Positions 34,161 through 42,890 of a DNA stretch of 56,577 nucleotides are shown one piece after another. The notes beneath the pieces were generated by a model that saw nothing but the letters and a program-made list of their open reading frames with translations, was not told the origin of the DNA and did not search any database. How positions within the stretch are numbered: position 1 is the stretch's first letter; every line of letters starts with the position of its first letter. Source of the stretch: Vreelandella maris (GTDB taxonomy: Bacteria > Pseudomonadota > Gammaproteobacteria > Pseudomonadales > Halomonadaceae). Both the position numbers and the translations under genes were made by a program. The stretch covers positions 1-56,577 of the forward strand of contig NZ_JABWCV010000025.1 in the NCBI RefSeq assembly GCF_013371085.1, written 5' to 3'.

Positions 34161-35651
34161 TTAGCGAGTGATGTGCTGATATTCACCCGCATCGGCTGTC
34201 ATACTGCTCACTATCAGGATAGCAATAAAGGAAGCGATGAAGCCGGGAATGATCTCATACACACCGGGACCACCCATAAATTCACCGTTCCAGCCCAATG
34301 CAATCCAGATCATGACAGTGGCGGCACCCACTACCATGCCAGCGATAGCGCCAGCACCGTTCGTGCGCGACCACATCAGCGACAAGATAATCAGCGGGCC
34401 AAACGCGGCACCAAAGCCTGCCCAGGCATTACTAACTAGTCCAAGCACCTGTGAATCCGGGTCTGACGCGATAACGGCTGCCACCAAGCCAACCAGTACG
34501 ACACTGATCCGGCCTACGCCCACACACTCTTTATCGGTCGCTTCTTTACGAAAGAACAGGCGATAGAAGTCCTCGGTCAGTGATGAAGACGCCACCAGCA
34601 GTTGGCTGGAAATGGTACTCATGACCGCCGCCAGCAGAGCAGCATAGAGAAAGCCAGTGACCAGCGGATGGAACAGCAGCTCGGCTAGGATAATAAAGAT
34701 CGTTTCCGGATCTTCTACGTCCATGCCATTACGTACCGCGTAGGCACGGCCAAATATGCCCAGAGAGACTGCGCCAATCAGCGAGATGGCCATCCAGCTC
34801 ATGCCGATATTGCGGGCAATAGGCACATCTTTCAGCGTTCGGATAGCCATGAAGCGTACGATGATATGTGGTTGGCCGAAATAACCCAGGCCCCAGGTAA
34901 CGGCAGAGAGCCAGCCGATAAAGGTCAATCCTTCTGTCCATGACAGTAGCGTGGGATCGACCTCATTGAGTGTCTGTGACGCTTGGGTGAAACCACCGCC
35001 ACCTTCGCCAAACAGCACCACCGCTGGCATGATCACCAAGGCCAGCATCATGATGCAGCCTTGCACGAAGTCCGTCATGCTCACGGCCAGAAAACCGCCG
35101 ACCACGGTATAGACCAGGACCACACCCAGCGTAATGATGATGCCCGTAGCGTAATCGCTCAGGCCACCAATGTTGATGACGCCAGCAAAGGCGCTTTCGA
35201 ACAGCTTACCGCCTGCCACTAAGCCTGACGCCGTGTATACCGCGAAAAAGATAACGATGACGATGGCGGAGACCGTTCTCAGCGACATTGACCGAGTGGG
35301 GAACCGGTTGGCCAAGAAGGCTGGAATCGTAATCGCATTGCCATAGTGCACCGTCTGTTCACGCAAGCGCGGTGCCACCAGCACCCAGTTAAAGAAGGCA
35401 CCCACGAACAGGCCGATACCGATCCAGGCTGAGCCCAAGCCGGATACGAACATCGCCCCGGGTAACCCCAGCAGCAACCACCCGCTCATGTCTGAAGCGC
35501 CAGCCGACAGGGCCGCCACCTTTGGGCTAAGGGTTCGGCCACCTAGCATGTAATCTTCCGAGGTGGATGTGGATTTGCGCATAGCATAAAGGCCGATGCC
35601 AATCATGAGCGCAAAGTAAGCAAAAAGGCTGATCCAAACGCCAATAGCCAT
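34161..35651 (-). CDS. putP: PutP, sodium/proline symporter
   Basis: A 496-residue SSS-family transporter with 13 hydrophobic segments that couples Na+ influx to proline uptake; in a halophile proline is both a nutrient and an osmolyte. Motifs: SEDYMLGGRTLSPKVAALSAGASDMSGWLLLG near residue 32 (the Na+ site region, D-M-S-G-W), GYFGQPHIIVRFMAIR, and the SSQLLVASSSLTEDFYRLF region. ATG at 35651 is preceded by GGAGAC. It lies after putA on the same strand, 194 bases away, probably with its own promoter. Confidence 0.96.
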   Translation of the reverse strand: MAIGVWISLFAYFALMIGIGLYAMRKSTSTSEDYMLGGRTLSPKVAALSAGASDMSGWLLLGLPGAMFVSGLGSAWIGIGLFVGAFFNWVLVAPRLREQTVHYGNAITIPAFLANRFPTRSMSLRTVSAIVIVIFFAVYTASGLVAGGKLFESAFAGVINIGGLSDYATGIIITLGVVLVYTVVGGFLAVSMTDFVQGCIMMLALVIMPAVVLFGEGGGGFTQASQTLNEVDPTLLSWTEGLTFIGWLSAVTWGLGYFGQPHIIVRFMAIRTLKDVPIARNIGMSWMAISLIGAVSLGIFGRAYAVRNGMDVEDPETIFIILAELLFHPLVTGFLYAALLAAVMSTISSQLLVASSSLTEDFYRLFFRKEATDKECVGVGRISVVLVGLVAAVIASDPDSQVLGLVSNAWAGFGAAFGPLIILSLMWSRTNGAGAIAGMVVGAATVMIWIALGWNGEFMGGPGVYEIIPGFIASFIAILIVSSMTADAGEYQHITR

Positions 35652-35828
35652 AAAAAAGTCTCCTGTTTCTTAGTTATTAAGTCGGACGTAGCGCCGACAG
35701 GTTAGTGCGCTTACCGAGAAGAGTGGGTTGTGGCGCAGTCTTGTTGTTGTTAATGGCTGTTATTCCCTTTTCCTATTCACTTGACGTACCCCAGTAAGTG
35801 TCAGGCTGGGGTCGGGTCGGAGAATTTG

Positions 35829-35858
35829 TGGGTGTGATGAGCGGCTCACTCATCACCC
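35829..35858 (-). repeat. Inverted repeat spanning the putA stop
   Basis: GGGTGTGATGAG and CTCATCACCC arms form a long imperfect stem that includes the putA stop codon. A second stem (ACCCCAG / CTGGGGT, 35789-35813) follows on the - strand. Neither has a T run; they may slow decay or attenuate readthrough into putP. Confidence 0.5.
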
Positions 35859-38800
35859 AGCGCCAGTAGCGACGCGTTCCCGCCTAAGGCAGCGGTGTTA
35901 TTAGTAATCGTTTTTTCAGTTACAAAACGCTGCAAGTAGTGAAGACCGCCGGCTTTTGGCCCTGTACCAGAAAGCCCTTGACCACCAAACGGTTGAACGC
36001 CCACCACAGCCCCAATGATATTACGGTTGATGTACACATTGCCCACGCGCATTTTCTGCGCTATTTCAGCGGCGAATGATTCGTTACGGCTATGTACGCC
36101 AAATGTCAGGCCGTAATTGCGTCCGTTAATGTCATTGATAACTTTATCAAGCTCGCTGGCTTTGTAACGCACGATATGCAGTATGGGCCCGAACTGCTCG
36201 CGCGTGAGTGAATCGATGCTATCAATCGTGAAAGCGACAGGCGCTACGAAAGTGCCATCTTGTGTATGCTCAGCAGCCATCGGTGTTTCGGCGACCAGAC
36301 GATTTTCGGCTTTGAGTTTTTCGATGTGCTCCATTAAGCCTTTGCGCGCCTCTTCATCGATTACCGGCCCCACATCGGTGCCTAAATCTCGAGGGTCGCC
36401 AATGCGCAGTTCATTCATCGCGCCTTTGAGGATTTCAATGACCCGGTCGGCAACATCGTCTTGTAGATACAGTACCCGCAGCGCCGAGCAGCGCTGCCCA
36501 GCGCTCTGAAAGGCTGACTGAATCACATCTACCACCACCTGTTCAGGCAGGGCAGTAGAATCGACAATCATGGCGTTCATGCCGCCGGTTTCCGCAATCA
36601 GGGTGGCCAGCGGGGCATTTTCTCGTGCCGCCAAAGCGCGGTTGATAATTTGTGCGGTGTCGGTGCCACCGGTGAAGACTACCCCGGTGATCCGTGGGTC
36701 GGAGGTCAGCACACTACCTACTGTGGGGCCGTCACCGGGCAGTAGTTGGACGACATCACGGGGCATGCCCGCTTCGTGGAGCAGCTCAATAACACGATGC
36801 GCGACGATAGACGTCTGTTCCGCCGGTTTGGCCAGTACTGTGTTGCCTGCTACCGCCGCCGCGACAATTTGGCCGCAGAAGATCGCGACAGGGAAGTTCC
36901 AGGGGCTGATGGCTGCGAATACGCCCTTGCCCCCCATAAATAAGCGGTTGGATTCGCCAGTGGGGCCAGGGAGCTCGATGACTTGGCCGAAATCCTTTTC
37001 AGCGCGCATGGCGTAGAAACGGCAGAAGTCGACGGCTTCTCTAATTTCATCGACGCCATCGGTAAGCAGTTTACCGCCTTCACGCGAGCACAATGCCATT
37101 AGCTCTGGCATATGCTCTTCCATCAAATCCCCCAAGCGACGCACAATAGCCGCCCGTTCGGCCACCGGGGTGGCGTCCCAGCGAGGGAAAGCGGCCCAGG
37201 CAGCATCCAGCGCCTGGGTGGCTTGCTCTTTGCTCGTCCACTGAACGCTACCGATGGTTTTTTGGCGGTCGTATGGGCTGGTAACGCTATGGGTATTGGC
37301 GGCGTCGTCAGCGACATCAAAAGCGAGCAGCGGCTTCGTCGGGTACTGCTGATCCATAAACGCGGCCATCTTCTCCATGAGCGGATAGTAGTGGCTGCGT
37401 ATATTCAGATTTACCCCACGTGAATTGCGCCGCTTGGGCCCGTAAATGTCTTTGGGTAACGGGATGTTCATATTGGCCAGATGTTGCTGCTGGCGCAGGG
37501 TTTCAATCGGGTGCTGACACAGCCACTCGACCGGTACGTCAGGGTCAACCAACTGGTGAACAAACGAGGAGTTGGCACCATTTTCAAGCAGGCGCCGCAC
37601 TAAGTAGGGCAGCAGGTCTTTATGCGCACCCACCGGGGCGTAAATTCGGCAGTAGGTACCTTTCGGGGCTCGCTCAAGAGCAGCGTCATAAAGGGCTTCG
37701 CCCATGCCATGCAGGCGTTGAAACTCAAAAGGACGGCTATCGCGATTAGCAAATTCTAAAATAGTCGTCACAGTGTGGGCATTGTGGGTAGCAAACTGCG
37801 GGAAAATGCGCCCATTGGTGTCGCTAGAGAGCAGGAACTGCGCGCAGGCGAGATAGGCTACATCGGTACCCGCTTTACGTGTAAATACCGGATAGCCGTC
37901 GACCCCAAGCTGCTGGGACTCTTTAATTTCAGTATCCCAGTAAGCGCCTTTGACCAAGCGCAAAGGAATCTCATCACCTTGCTGGTCGGCCAAACGGTTG
38001 ATGTAGTGCAACACTGGCAGCGCGCGCTTGGAGTAGGCTTGAACCACTAAACCGAAGTGCCCCCAGCCCTTGGCGGCTTCACTTTCGTAAACTGCACGGA
38101 AGACTTCCAGGGAAATCTCCAGGCGATCAATCTCTTCAGCGTCAATAGTGACCGCAACATCCAGTGCACGCGCCTTGCTGACCAGCTTGATGACCGTGTC
38201 GACCAGCTCGGCAAGCACTTGCTCGCGGCGGCCAAACTCATAGCGCGGGTGAAGGGCTGAGAGCTTAATGGAGACCGACGGCGCCGGGGTTTTATCGCTT
38301 AACGTTTTGCAGGTCTTGCCGACTTGCTCAATGGCCCGCGCGTAGTCATCAAAATAGCGCTGTGCGTCATCACGGGTACGGGCGGCTTCGCCCAGCATGT
38401 CGTAGGAGTAAGTATAGCCTTTATTGAACAGCGGCTTGGATCGCTTCAGCGCTTCATTAATATCGCGCCCCAGCACAAACTGCTTACCCATGATCTTCAT
38501 CGCTTCGTACATGGCGCGGCGGATCACCGGCTCACCCATACGATTAACCATGCGATTGATGAAGTTGGCGGGCTGCCCCTCTTTAGGGTGGTCTAGCTTG
38601 AGCACGCGCCCGGTCATTAACAGACCCCAGGTAGAGGCGTTGACCATCCACGAGTCGCTCTTGCCCACGTGAGACTGCCAGTCGGCGGGGCCGAGTTTGT
38701 CTTCAATCAGGGCATCGGCGGTGGCTTTGTCGGGAATGCGCAGCATGGCTTCCGCTAGGCACATCAGCATCAGGCCTTCGTGAGTATCCAGGCTGTACTG

Positions 38801-39037
38801 CTGGAGTAACTCATCAATAGTATCGACGGCCGTGTCCATTTTACGGACATCCTGAACCAATGCGGCTGTATTGGCTTCAATGCGGGCAAAGTCGTCGCGG
38901 TCAGCATCCAGCACCTTGATCAGTTCGCTGACATAGGCGCTTTCATCCACTATATAGTGGTCGCTAACGCGCGCCATGAGAGTGTCGAGATCAGTTTGCC
39001 AGATGGCAGGGTCACGCATTTTCTTGGCATTGAGCAT
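35846..39037 (-). CDS. putA: PutA, bifunctional proline dehydrogenase / P5C dehydrogenase
   Basis: Oxidises proline to glutamate in two steps with FAD and NAD+. From the ATG at 39037 the product has 1063 residues. Order: alpha domain with helical start, PRODH barrel (SIKLSALHPRYEFGR, RLVKGAYWDTEIKESQQ, FATHNAHTV, YAPVGAHKDLLPYLVRRLLENG), then the aldehyde dehydrogenase domain (ISPWNFPVAIF, VFTGGTDTAQ, AETGGMN with the catalytic-loop Glu, and C850 in SAGQRCSALR). It lacks the N-terminal ribbon-helix-helix of the enterobacterial 1320-residue PutA, so it is not its own repressor. The longer in-frame start at 39091 is not supported. Confidence 0.96.
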   Translation of the reverse strand: MLNAKKMRDPAIWQTDLDTLMARVSDHYIVDESAYVSELIKVLDADRDDFARIEANTAALVQDVRKMDTAVDTIDELLQQYSLDTHEGLMLMCLAEAMLRIPDKATADALIEDKLGPADWQSHVGKSDSWMVNASTWGLLMTGRVLKLDHPKEGQPANFINRMVNRMGEPVIRRAMYEAMKIMGKQFVLGRDINEALKRSKPLFNKGYTYSYDMLGEAARTRDDAQRYFDDYARAIEQVGKTCKTLSDKTPAPSVSIKLSALHPRYEFGRREQVLAELVDTVIKLVSKARALDVAVTIDAEEIDRLEISLEVFRAVYESEAAKGWGHFGLVVQAYSKRALPVLHYINRLADQQGDEIPLRLVKGAYWDTEIKESQQLGVDGYPVFTRKAGTDVAYLACAQFLLSSDTNGRIFPQFATHNAHTVTTILEFANRDSRPFEFQRLHGMGEALYDAALERAPKGTYCRIYAPVGAHKDLLPYLVRRLLENGANSSFVHQLVDPDVPVEWLCQHPIETLRQQQHLANMNIPLPKDIYGPKRRNSRGVNLNIRSHYYPLMEKMAAFMDQQYPTKPLLAFDVADDAANTHSVTSPYDRQKTIGSVQWTSKEQATQALDAAWAAFPRWDATPVAERAAIVRRLGDLMEEHMPELMALCSREGGKLLTDGVDEIREAVDFCRFYAMRAEKDFGQVIELPGPTGESNRLFMGGKGVFAAISPWNFPVAIFCGQIVAAAVAGNTVLAKPAEQTSIVAHRVIELLHEAGMPRDVVQLLPGDGPTVGSVLTSDPRITGVVFTGGTDTAQIINRALAARENAPLATLIAETGGMNAMIVDSTALPEQVVVDVIQSAFQSAGQRCSALRVLYLQDDVADRVIEILKGAMNELRIGDPRDLGTDVGPVIDEEARKGLMEHIEKLKAENRLVAETPMAAEHTQDGTFVAPVAFTIDSIDSLTREQFGPILHIVRYKASELDKVINDINGRNYGLTFGVHSRNESFAAEIAQKMRVGNVYINRNIIGAVVGVQPFGGQGLSGTGPKAGGLHYLQRFVTEKTITNNTAALGGNASLLALGDE

Positions 39038-39187
39038 TGAAGCCCCCGAAAGTCTGAACAGAGCGAATGGGTAACAGGGCGTTACGCCCAAGCTAGTCAG
39101 CGAATGTAGAGTGCGGCTAACTCAGGTGTATGCTGATTTCACGGTAAAACATGTCAATTCCGCGGCAAGCACAGTAACTTTACGACT

Positions 39188-40021
39188 TTAGTATAGTTTT
39201 TGCTGGCCAGCTAGCGGCCCTAACGCAGCGTTTGAGGCACTGAGCGCAATGGGTGACGCATCACCCTGGCGTAGTTTACGCGGCGACAAACCATAGCTAC
39301 GCCGGAAAGCATGAGAAAGTGCGCTTTGGTTGGCAAAGCCGGTTTGAATGGCAATATCGGTGAGCGGAAGTCGGCTTTGCAAAATCAGTTGGCGGGCCGC
39401 ATTTAGCCGTTGCCGCTTGACGTATTGCCAGGGTGAAAGCCCGGTTTGAGCGCGGAAACAGTCGGAAAAATGTGCTTCGCTCAAACAAGCCAGCCGCGCT
39501 AGGTCGGCGACACGCAGCTCCTCGGCGAGATGCTGGCGAATAAAATGATTAATTCGCGTCAAATCCAGCCGACGTTGGTTTGAAGTGGTAGCAGAGCCTA
39601 ATCTCGCTTTAAGGGAGCCTAAAAGGGTGGCCGCTAAGCGGTCTTGCTGAAAGGAGTTGGTAGAGGTATCAAACCCTTGAGCAAGTTCGCTCTCCATAAA
39701 GGCTAAGTAGTGGCGCAGTGCGTTGTCTAAACCAAAGAAACGGGGGGCATCAAATAGCGCTACTAATTCGTGATTTTCACCTGTTAAAGCGGGGGCGTCC
39801 TCGGGCAGGTCGAGAATCAATTGTCGATTATGGCCGTTGCCCGAATAGTAGTGCTCGTGATTGGCGGGCACGATACAGCCCGAAAAGGCATTGACGCGCC
39901 CACCTAATCCTTCAATTTCAAACTCTGACGAGCCACACATGGTGATGACTATTTGATGAAAATCATGGGCATGATGTTGCGTGGCGCTGGCCAGAGGTAT
40001 TTGTCGAATGGTGCTCGGCAT
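39188..40021 (-). CDS. AraC-family regulator, likely proline-responsive activator
   Basis: A 277-residue regulator with an N-terminal cupin (HAHDFHQIVITMCGSSEFEIEG, DLPEDAP) and a C-terminal pair of helix-turn-helix motifs: LRVADLARLACLSEAHFSDCFRAQTGLSPWQYVKRQRL (key RLACLSEAHFSDCF) and LTDIAIQTGFANQSALSHAFRRSYGLSPRKLR. It is upstream of putA on the same strand, 150 bases away. In Pseudomonas aeruginosa an AraC-type protein (PruR) activates putA-putP, so the same role is inferred. ATG at 40021 has AGGAG 8 bases upstream. A ligand is not shown. Confidence 0.88.
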   Translation of the reverse strand: MPSTIRQIPLASATQHHAHDFHQIVITMCGSSEFEIEGLGGRVNAFSGCIVPANHEHYYSGNGHNRQLILDLPEDAPALTGENHELVALFDAPRFFGLDNALRHYLAFMESELAQGFDTSTNSFQQDRLAATLLGSLKARLGSATTSNQRRLDLTRINHFIRQHLAEELRVADLARLACLSEAHFSDCFRAQTGLSPWQYVKRQRLNAARQLILQSRLPLTDIAIQTGFANQSALSHAFRRSYGLSPRKLRQGDASPIALSASNAALGPLAGQQKLY

Positions 40022-40045
40022 AGCAGGTCTCCTGGATCGCACCAG

Positions 40046-40405
40046 CTACTGCTGGCGGAGGGCTGTATGGGCGGACAAATGATCGCGAAGGGCCTTAAGT
40101 TCAGCCTGGCCCTCTTGATTGAGCAATGGTTTACCCTGGGCTACCATCCAGCGTCGGCCATGCTGCTCCATTAAATGCGCGGCACGGCGACGAATGCCAT
40201 CCAAATACTCATTATGCCGAATAGGGTAGCCGATGATAGCGTTCCACTCGGTTTCGCTTACCTGGCTGTTGAGCGCTTTATCAAACAGCGCCAGTAAATC
40301 CTTAGGTTCTGTGCGGTAGCGCGGCGTGCTTGAGGTCATCAACACCAGCATTACCGCGCCAATCACCAGCAAACACACCCCAAATACCAATAAATACAGC
40401 GCCAT
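40046..40405 (-). CDS. Hypothetical protein with one N-terminal membrane segment
   Basis: A 119-residue protein: residues 3-25 are a hydrophobic anchor (LYLLVFGVCLLVIGAVMLVLM), the rest is a cytosolic or periplasmic helical domain, charged, with TEWNAIIGYPIRHNEYLDGIRRRA, HGRRWMVAQGKPLLNQEGQAEL as visible landmarks. I do not recognise a family. TAGGAGT precedes the ATG. It ends 24 bases before the AraC gene start on the same strand. Confidence 0.72.
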   Translation of the reverse strand: MALYLLVFGVCLLVIGAVMLVLMTSSTPRYRTEPKDLLALFDKALNSQVSETEWNAIIGYPIRHNEYLDGIRRRAAHLMEQHGRRWMVAQGKPLLNQEGQAELKALRDHLSAHTALRQQ

Positions 40406-40482
40406 TCGCTGGACTCCTAGGCGTCATCAGTTCATAAATTGTCATTTAATTATACGCGTGACGCCGCCAAGGTCGAAAATTT

Positions 40483-40620
40483 TACTATTTTGCGAACTTT
40501 TCCAGTGCGGCGTGTCTGAGTATGTACAGACAACAGCGCGATAGCAGTCGCTAAAGTTGTTGTTCTGGCTCTTTGTTTTGATCCCTTGCTTCCGCTACTC
40601 CTTGAGTAGCGGTTTTTTTT
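40483..40620 (+). ncRNA. Candidate small RNA A (paralogue of candidate B)
   Basis: On the + strand this gap has an orphan intrinsic terminator: a perfect 9-bp stem (CCGCTACTC, 40592-40600; GAGTAGCGG, 40604-40612), 3-base loop, then eight T (40613-40620). There is no + strand gene upstream for kilobases. Twelve bases before the stem is the core TGATCCCTTGCTT (40579-40591), identical in candidate B. A TACTAT -10-like element sits at 40483-40488 in a context (TTTTAC...TTTTGC) also seen in B, giving an estimated start near 40495 and a length near 126 nt. A further hairpin TGTCTG / CAGACA (40513-40532) would form at the 5' end. Confidence 0.6.
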
Positions 40621-40675
40621 GCCTGATGCTTGCCTGTTTTATCGCTGCTTAAAAAAAGCGTTGCCAGCATAACGG

Positions 40676-41086
40676 CTAATGGCGGCGAATCATTAGCAGT
40701 GCAATTAGGATATCACGTCGTGTCACGATGCCTATTAACCGTTGTTGTTCTACGACTGGGTACACCTTGGGTTTCGCTGAACGCATTTCCTGTGCCAAGT
40801 CGGTAATGCTCTTATTCGGTGATACGCTGAGTACTTCGTGGCGCATCAGCTCTTTAACGAGCGGTGCCTCATCATCGTGATAGATACTATCAAGCACACG
40901 GCCCAATACATCCTGCTCCGAAATAAAGCCGATTAAGCGGTCGGCGGCATCAACCACCGGTGCACCTGGCAAGCGGTGTAGTGCCAGGCCCTTGGCTAAT
41001 GTGGTGATGGATGCGTCGGGTGAAACACGGTAGCAATCGCGGGACATGATGTCGCGAACGATGTTGGGTGCAGCTCTACTCATCAT
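40676..41086 (-). CDS. Two-CBS-domain protein
   Basis: A 136-residue protein made almost only of a CBS pair. First CBS: VRDIMSRDCYRVSPDASITTLAKGL and GAPVVDAADRLIGFISEQDVLGRV; second: VKELMRHEVLSVSPNKSITDLAQEM, VYPVVEQQRLIGIVTRRDILIALL. CBS pairs bind adenosine nucleotides and usually regulate a partner; with no effector domain here, the partner is separate. Start at ATG 41086 with GAGGAG upstream (the next codon is also ATG). Alone on the - strand, convergent with candidate sRNA A. Confidence 0.9.
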   Translation of the reverse strand: MMSRAAPNIVRDIMSRDCYRVSPDASITTLAKGLALHRLPGAPVVDAADRLIGFISEQDVLGRVLDSIYHDDEAPLVKELMRHEVLSVSPNKSITDLAQEMRSAKPKVYPVVEQQRLIGIVTRRDILIALLMIRRH

Positions 41087-41324
41087 GAACACTCCTCGAT
41101 CATCGTATTCAGCGCTGTGACAATAAAGCCGTCGCAGGCAGTGCGTTCTGATTGTTCGTTGTTGTAGGCGCTAAGGTAGAATCAACTCTTTCACTGTAGG
41201 TGATTTGTTCATGGCGTGCGTCCTGCAAGCTATCTTTATTCAACGCTATAAGTACTGAATTTTCTGTGTTGTTAATTTTCTAATGGCATAGCTGATCGTT
41301 AATTAAGGCATCAAGGAGCCTTCC

Positions 41325-41870
41325 ATGGATGCACGTGAATATTTAAACCGCAAAGGCGTGGGGAATGAACGTGACCCGGATCGACCCAATACGTTAGAAG
41401 AGAAAGCCTGGGAACGGGCGAGGGGCTCTGGTCATCAACGGCCTAAATCGGGCACACCCCATGATTGGGAAGACTGGGAGCGCCATCACGATGACTTGGC
41501 TGAAGGGGCTGAAACCCTTGAGCAGAAAATCGATAAAGAAGCCCATCGGATTGCCCAGGAGCGGGCTGCTCAGGCCGCTAAGGAGCCAGCCCCTGACGCC
41601 GTAGAACACTTCACGCCACCACCCAAGGCGGCGCTAGATACGACCCCGGCTGCATCATCCAAAACGGCATCAGTAAACCAGGCAGAACCAGCGACACCTG
41701 AGCCCGCCGCGTTGAAGTTCGCCTATTATGCCCTGGCGATATGCCTGCCACCCCTCGCAGTCGGCTTAACACAGGGCGGCCAAAAGCGTGTGATTATCGC
41801 GGTGCTGCTGACTCTGGCGGGTTGGTTGCCGGGTGTGGTGTATGCGGTTTGGTGGTTGCAGCGGCGTTAA
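41325..41870 (+). CDS. YqaE/Pmp3-type membrane protein with long hydrophilic N-terminus
   Basis: The last ~55 residues (LKFAYYALAICLPPLAVGLTQ and VIIAVLLTLAGWLPGVVYAVWWL) form the two-helix Pmp3/YqaE fold with its typical CLPPLAVGL and W-x-PG-x-x-x-A motifs. Normal members are only ~50-60 residues. Here 125 residues of charged, Ala/Pro-rich and probably disordered sequence (MDAREYLNRKGVGNERDPDRP, PHDWEDWERHHDDLAEGAE) are fused before it. YqaE proteins are linked to salt and pH stress and membrane potential. The ATG at 41325 has AAGGAG upstream. Single gene. Confidence 0.85.
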   Translation: MDAREYLNRKGVGNERDPDRPNTLEEKAWERARGSGHQRPKSGTPHDWEDWERHHDDLAEGAETLEQKIDKEAHRIAQERAAQAAKEPAPDAVEHFTPPPKAALDTTPAASSKTASVNQAEPATPEPAALKFAYYALAICLPPLAVGLTQGGQKRVIIAVLLTLAGWLPGVVYAVWWLQRR

Positions 41871-41887
41871 CCAACGATTGTTATTAC

Positions 41888-41957
41888 GTTTACGGCTTGG
41901 CAGCTTCAACCATGTGCGTATAATCCGCGTAAACTAATTTATAAGCCGGGGTTTACG
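41888..41957 (+). promoter_or_regulatory. Promoter of the DMT transporter with three GTTTACG motifs
   Basis: TTGGCA (41897-41902) and a perfect TATAAT (41919-41924) are 16 bases apart. GTTTACG occurs at 41888-41894, its reverse complement CGTAAAC at 41928-41934, and again GTTTACG at 41951-41957 just before the ATG. The dyad brackets the promoter, as an operator would. Confidence 0.6.
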
Positions 41958-42827
41958 ATGGGTTATCTAATGGGCGTTACCGCCCTGTGGGCATTTTCCT
42001 TTTCGTTGATAGGGGTTTATCTGGCGGGGCAGGTCGACAGCTACTTTGCGGTGCTGCTACGAGTAACGCTTGCCATGCTGGTGTTCCTGCCGTTTTTACG
42101 CCCCGGCCTGTTGCGTGGTAAGCAGCGGCTCGCCCTCATGGGATTGGGTGCCATCCAATTGGGGGTGATGTACACCTTCTTCTACCAATCCTTTTTGCTG
42201 TTGTCGGTGCCTGAAGTACTGCTGTTCACGATCTTTACGCCTATTTATATCGCACTGCTGGATGACCTCCTGTTTGGCCGCTTTACCCCCATCTATCTCG
42301 TGACGGCACTGCTTGCAGTTCTCGGGGCAGGCGTCATCCGCTATGACGGTGTCGATAGCGGCTTCTGGATGGGCTTTTTAGTGGTGCAGGGGGCAAACCT
42401 TTGCTTTGCTATTGGTCAGGTAGGTTATCGTCGATTAGCGGCTGATTTGCCTCCTACGCTGGCGTGGCACAATGTATTTGGCTGGTTCTTCATTGGCGCA
42501 ATGGTAGTGGCACTACCCGCTTATTTACTCTTCGGCAACAGCGCTGCATTACCGACCACATCGCTGCAGTGGGGCGTACTGGCCTGGCTGGGGTTAGTGG
42601 CGTCTGGCGTTGGCTACTTTGCCTGGAATCAGGGCGCCACTAAAGTGAATGCTGGCACGTTAGCAATTATGAACAATGCACTGGTGCCAGCAGGGCTTAT
42701 CGTTAACCTGGTAATTTGGAACCGCGATGCGGATATTCCGCGCTTGCTGCTAGGCGCGCTCATCATTGCGGCCTCGCTGTGGCTCAACCATTGGTGGTGC
42801 CAGCGTCGTCAAGTGGCCGTTAGCTAA
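41958..42827 (+). CDS. DMT superfamily (EamA) transporter
   Basis: A 289-residue inner-membrane protein with ten hydrophobic segments in two EamA halves, as in drug/metabolite transporters. The second half shows WGVLAWLGLVASGVGYFAWNQGATKVNAGTLAIMNNALVPAG-type text (key GVGYFAWNQGATKVNAG), the family signature. Such proteins export or import amino acids, carboxylates or metabolites; the substrate cannot be read. ATG follows GGGG at 41948-41951. Six bases separate its stop from the first in-frame start of the nadK ORF, and 63 from the preferred nadK ATG, so the two may be co-transcribed. Confidence 0.88.
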   Translation: MGYLMGVTALWAFSFSLIGVYLAGQVDSYFAVLLRVTLAMLVFLPFLRPGLLRGKQRLALMGLGAIQLGVMYTFFYQSFLLLSVPEVLLFTIFTPIYIALLDDLLFGRFTPIYLVTALLAVLGAGVIRYDGVDSGFWMGFLVVQGANLCFAIGQVGYRRLAADLPPTLAWHNVFGWFFIGAMVVALPAYLLFGNSAALPTTSLQWGVLAWLGLVASGVGYFAWNQGATKVNAGTLAIMNNALVPAGLIVNLVIWNRDADIPRLLLGALIIAASLWLNHWWCQRRQVAVS

Positions 42828-42890
42828 GCCTATTTGCCCGATACCTCAGGTGTCTCCATAATGGCGGCTTCTGTTAGCGAGAGTCGGCCC

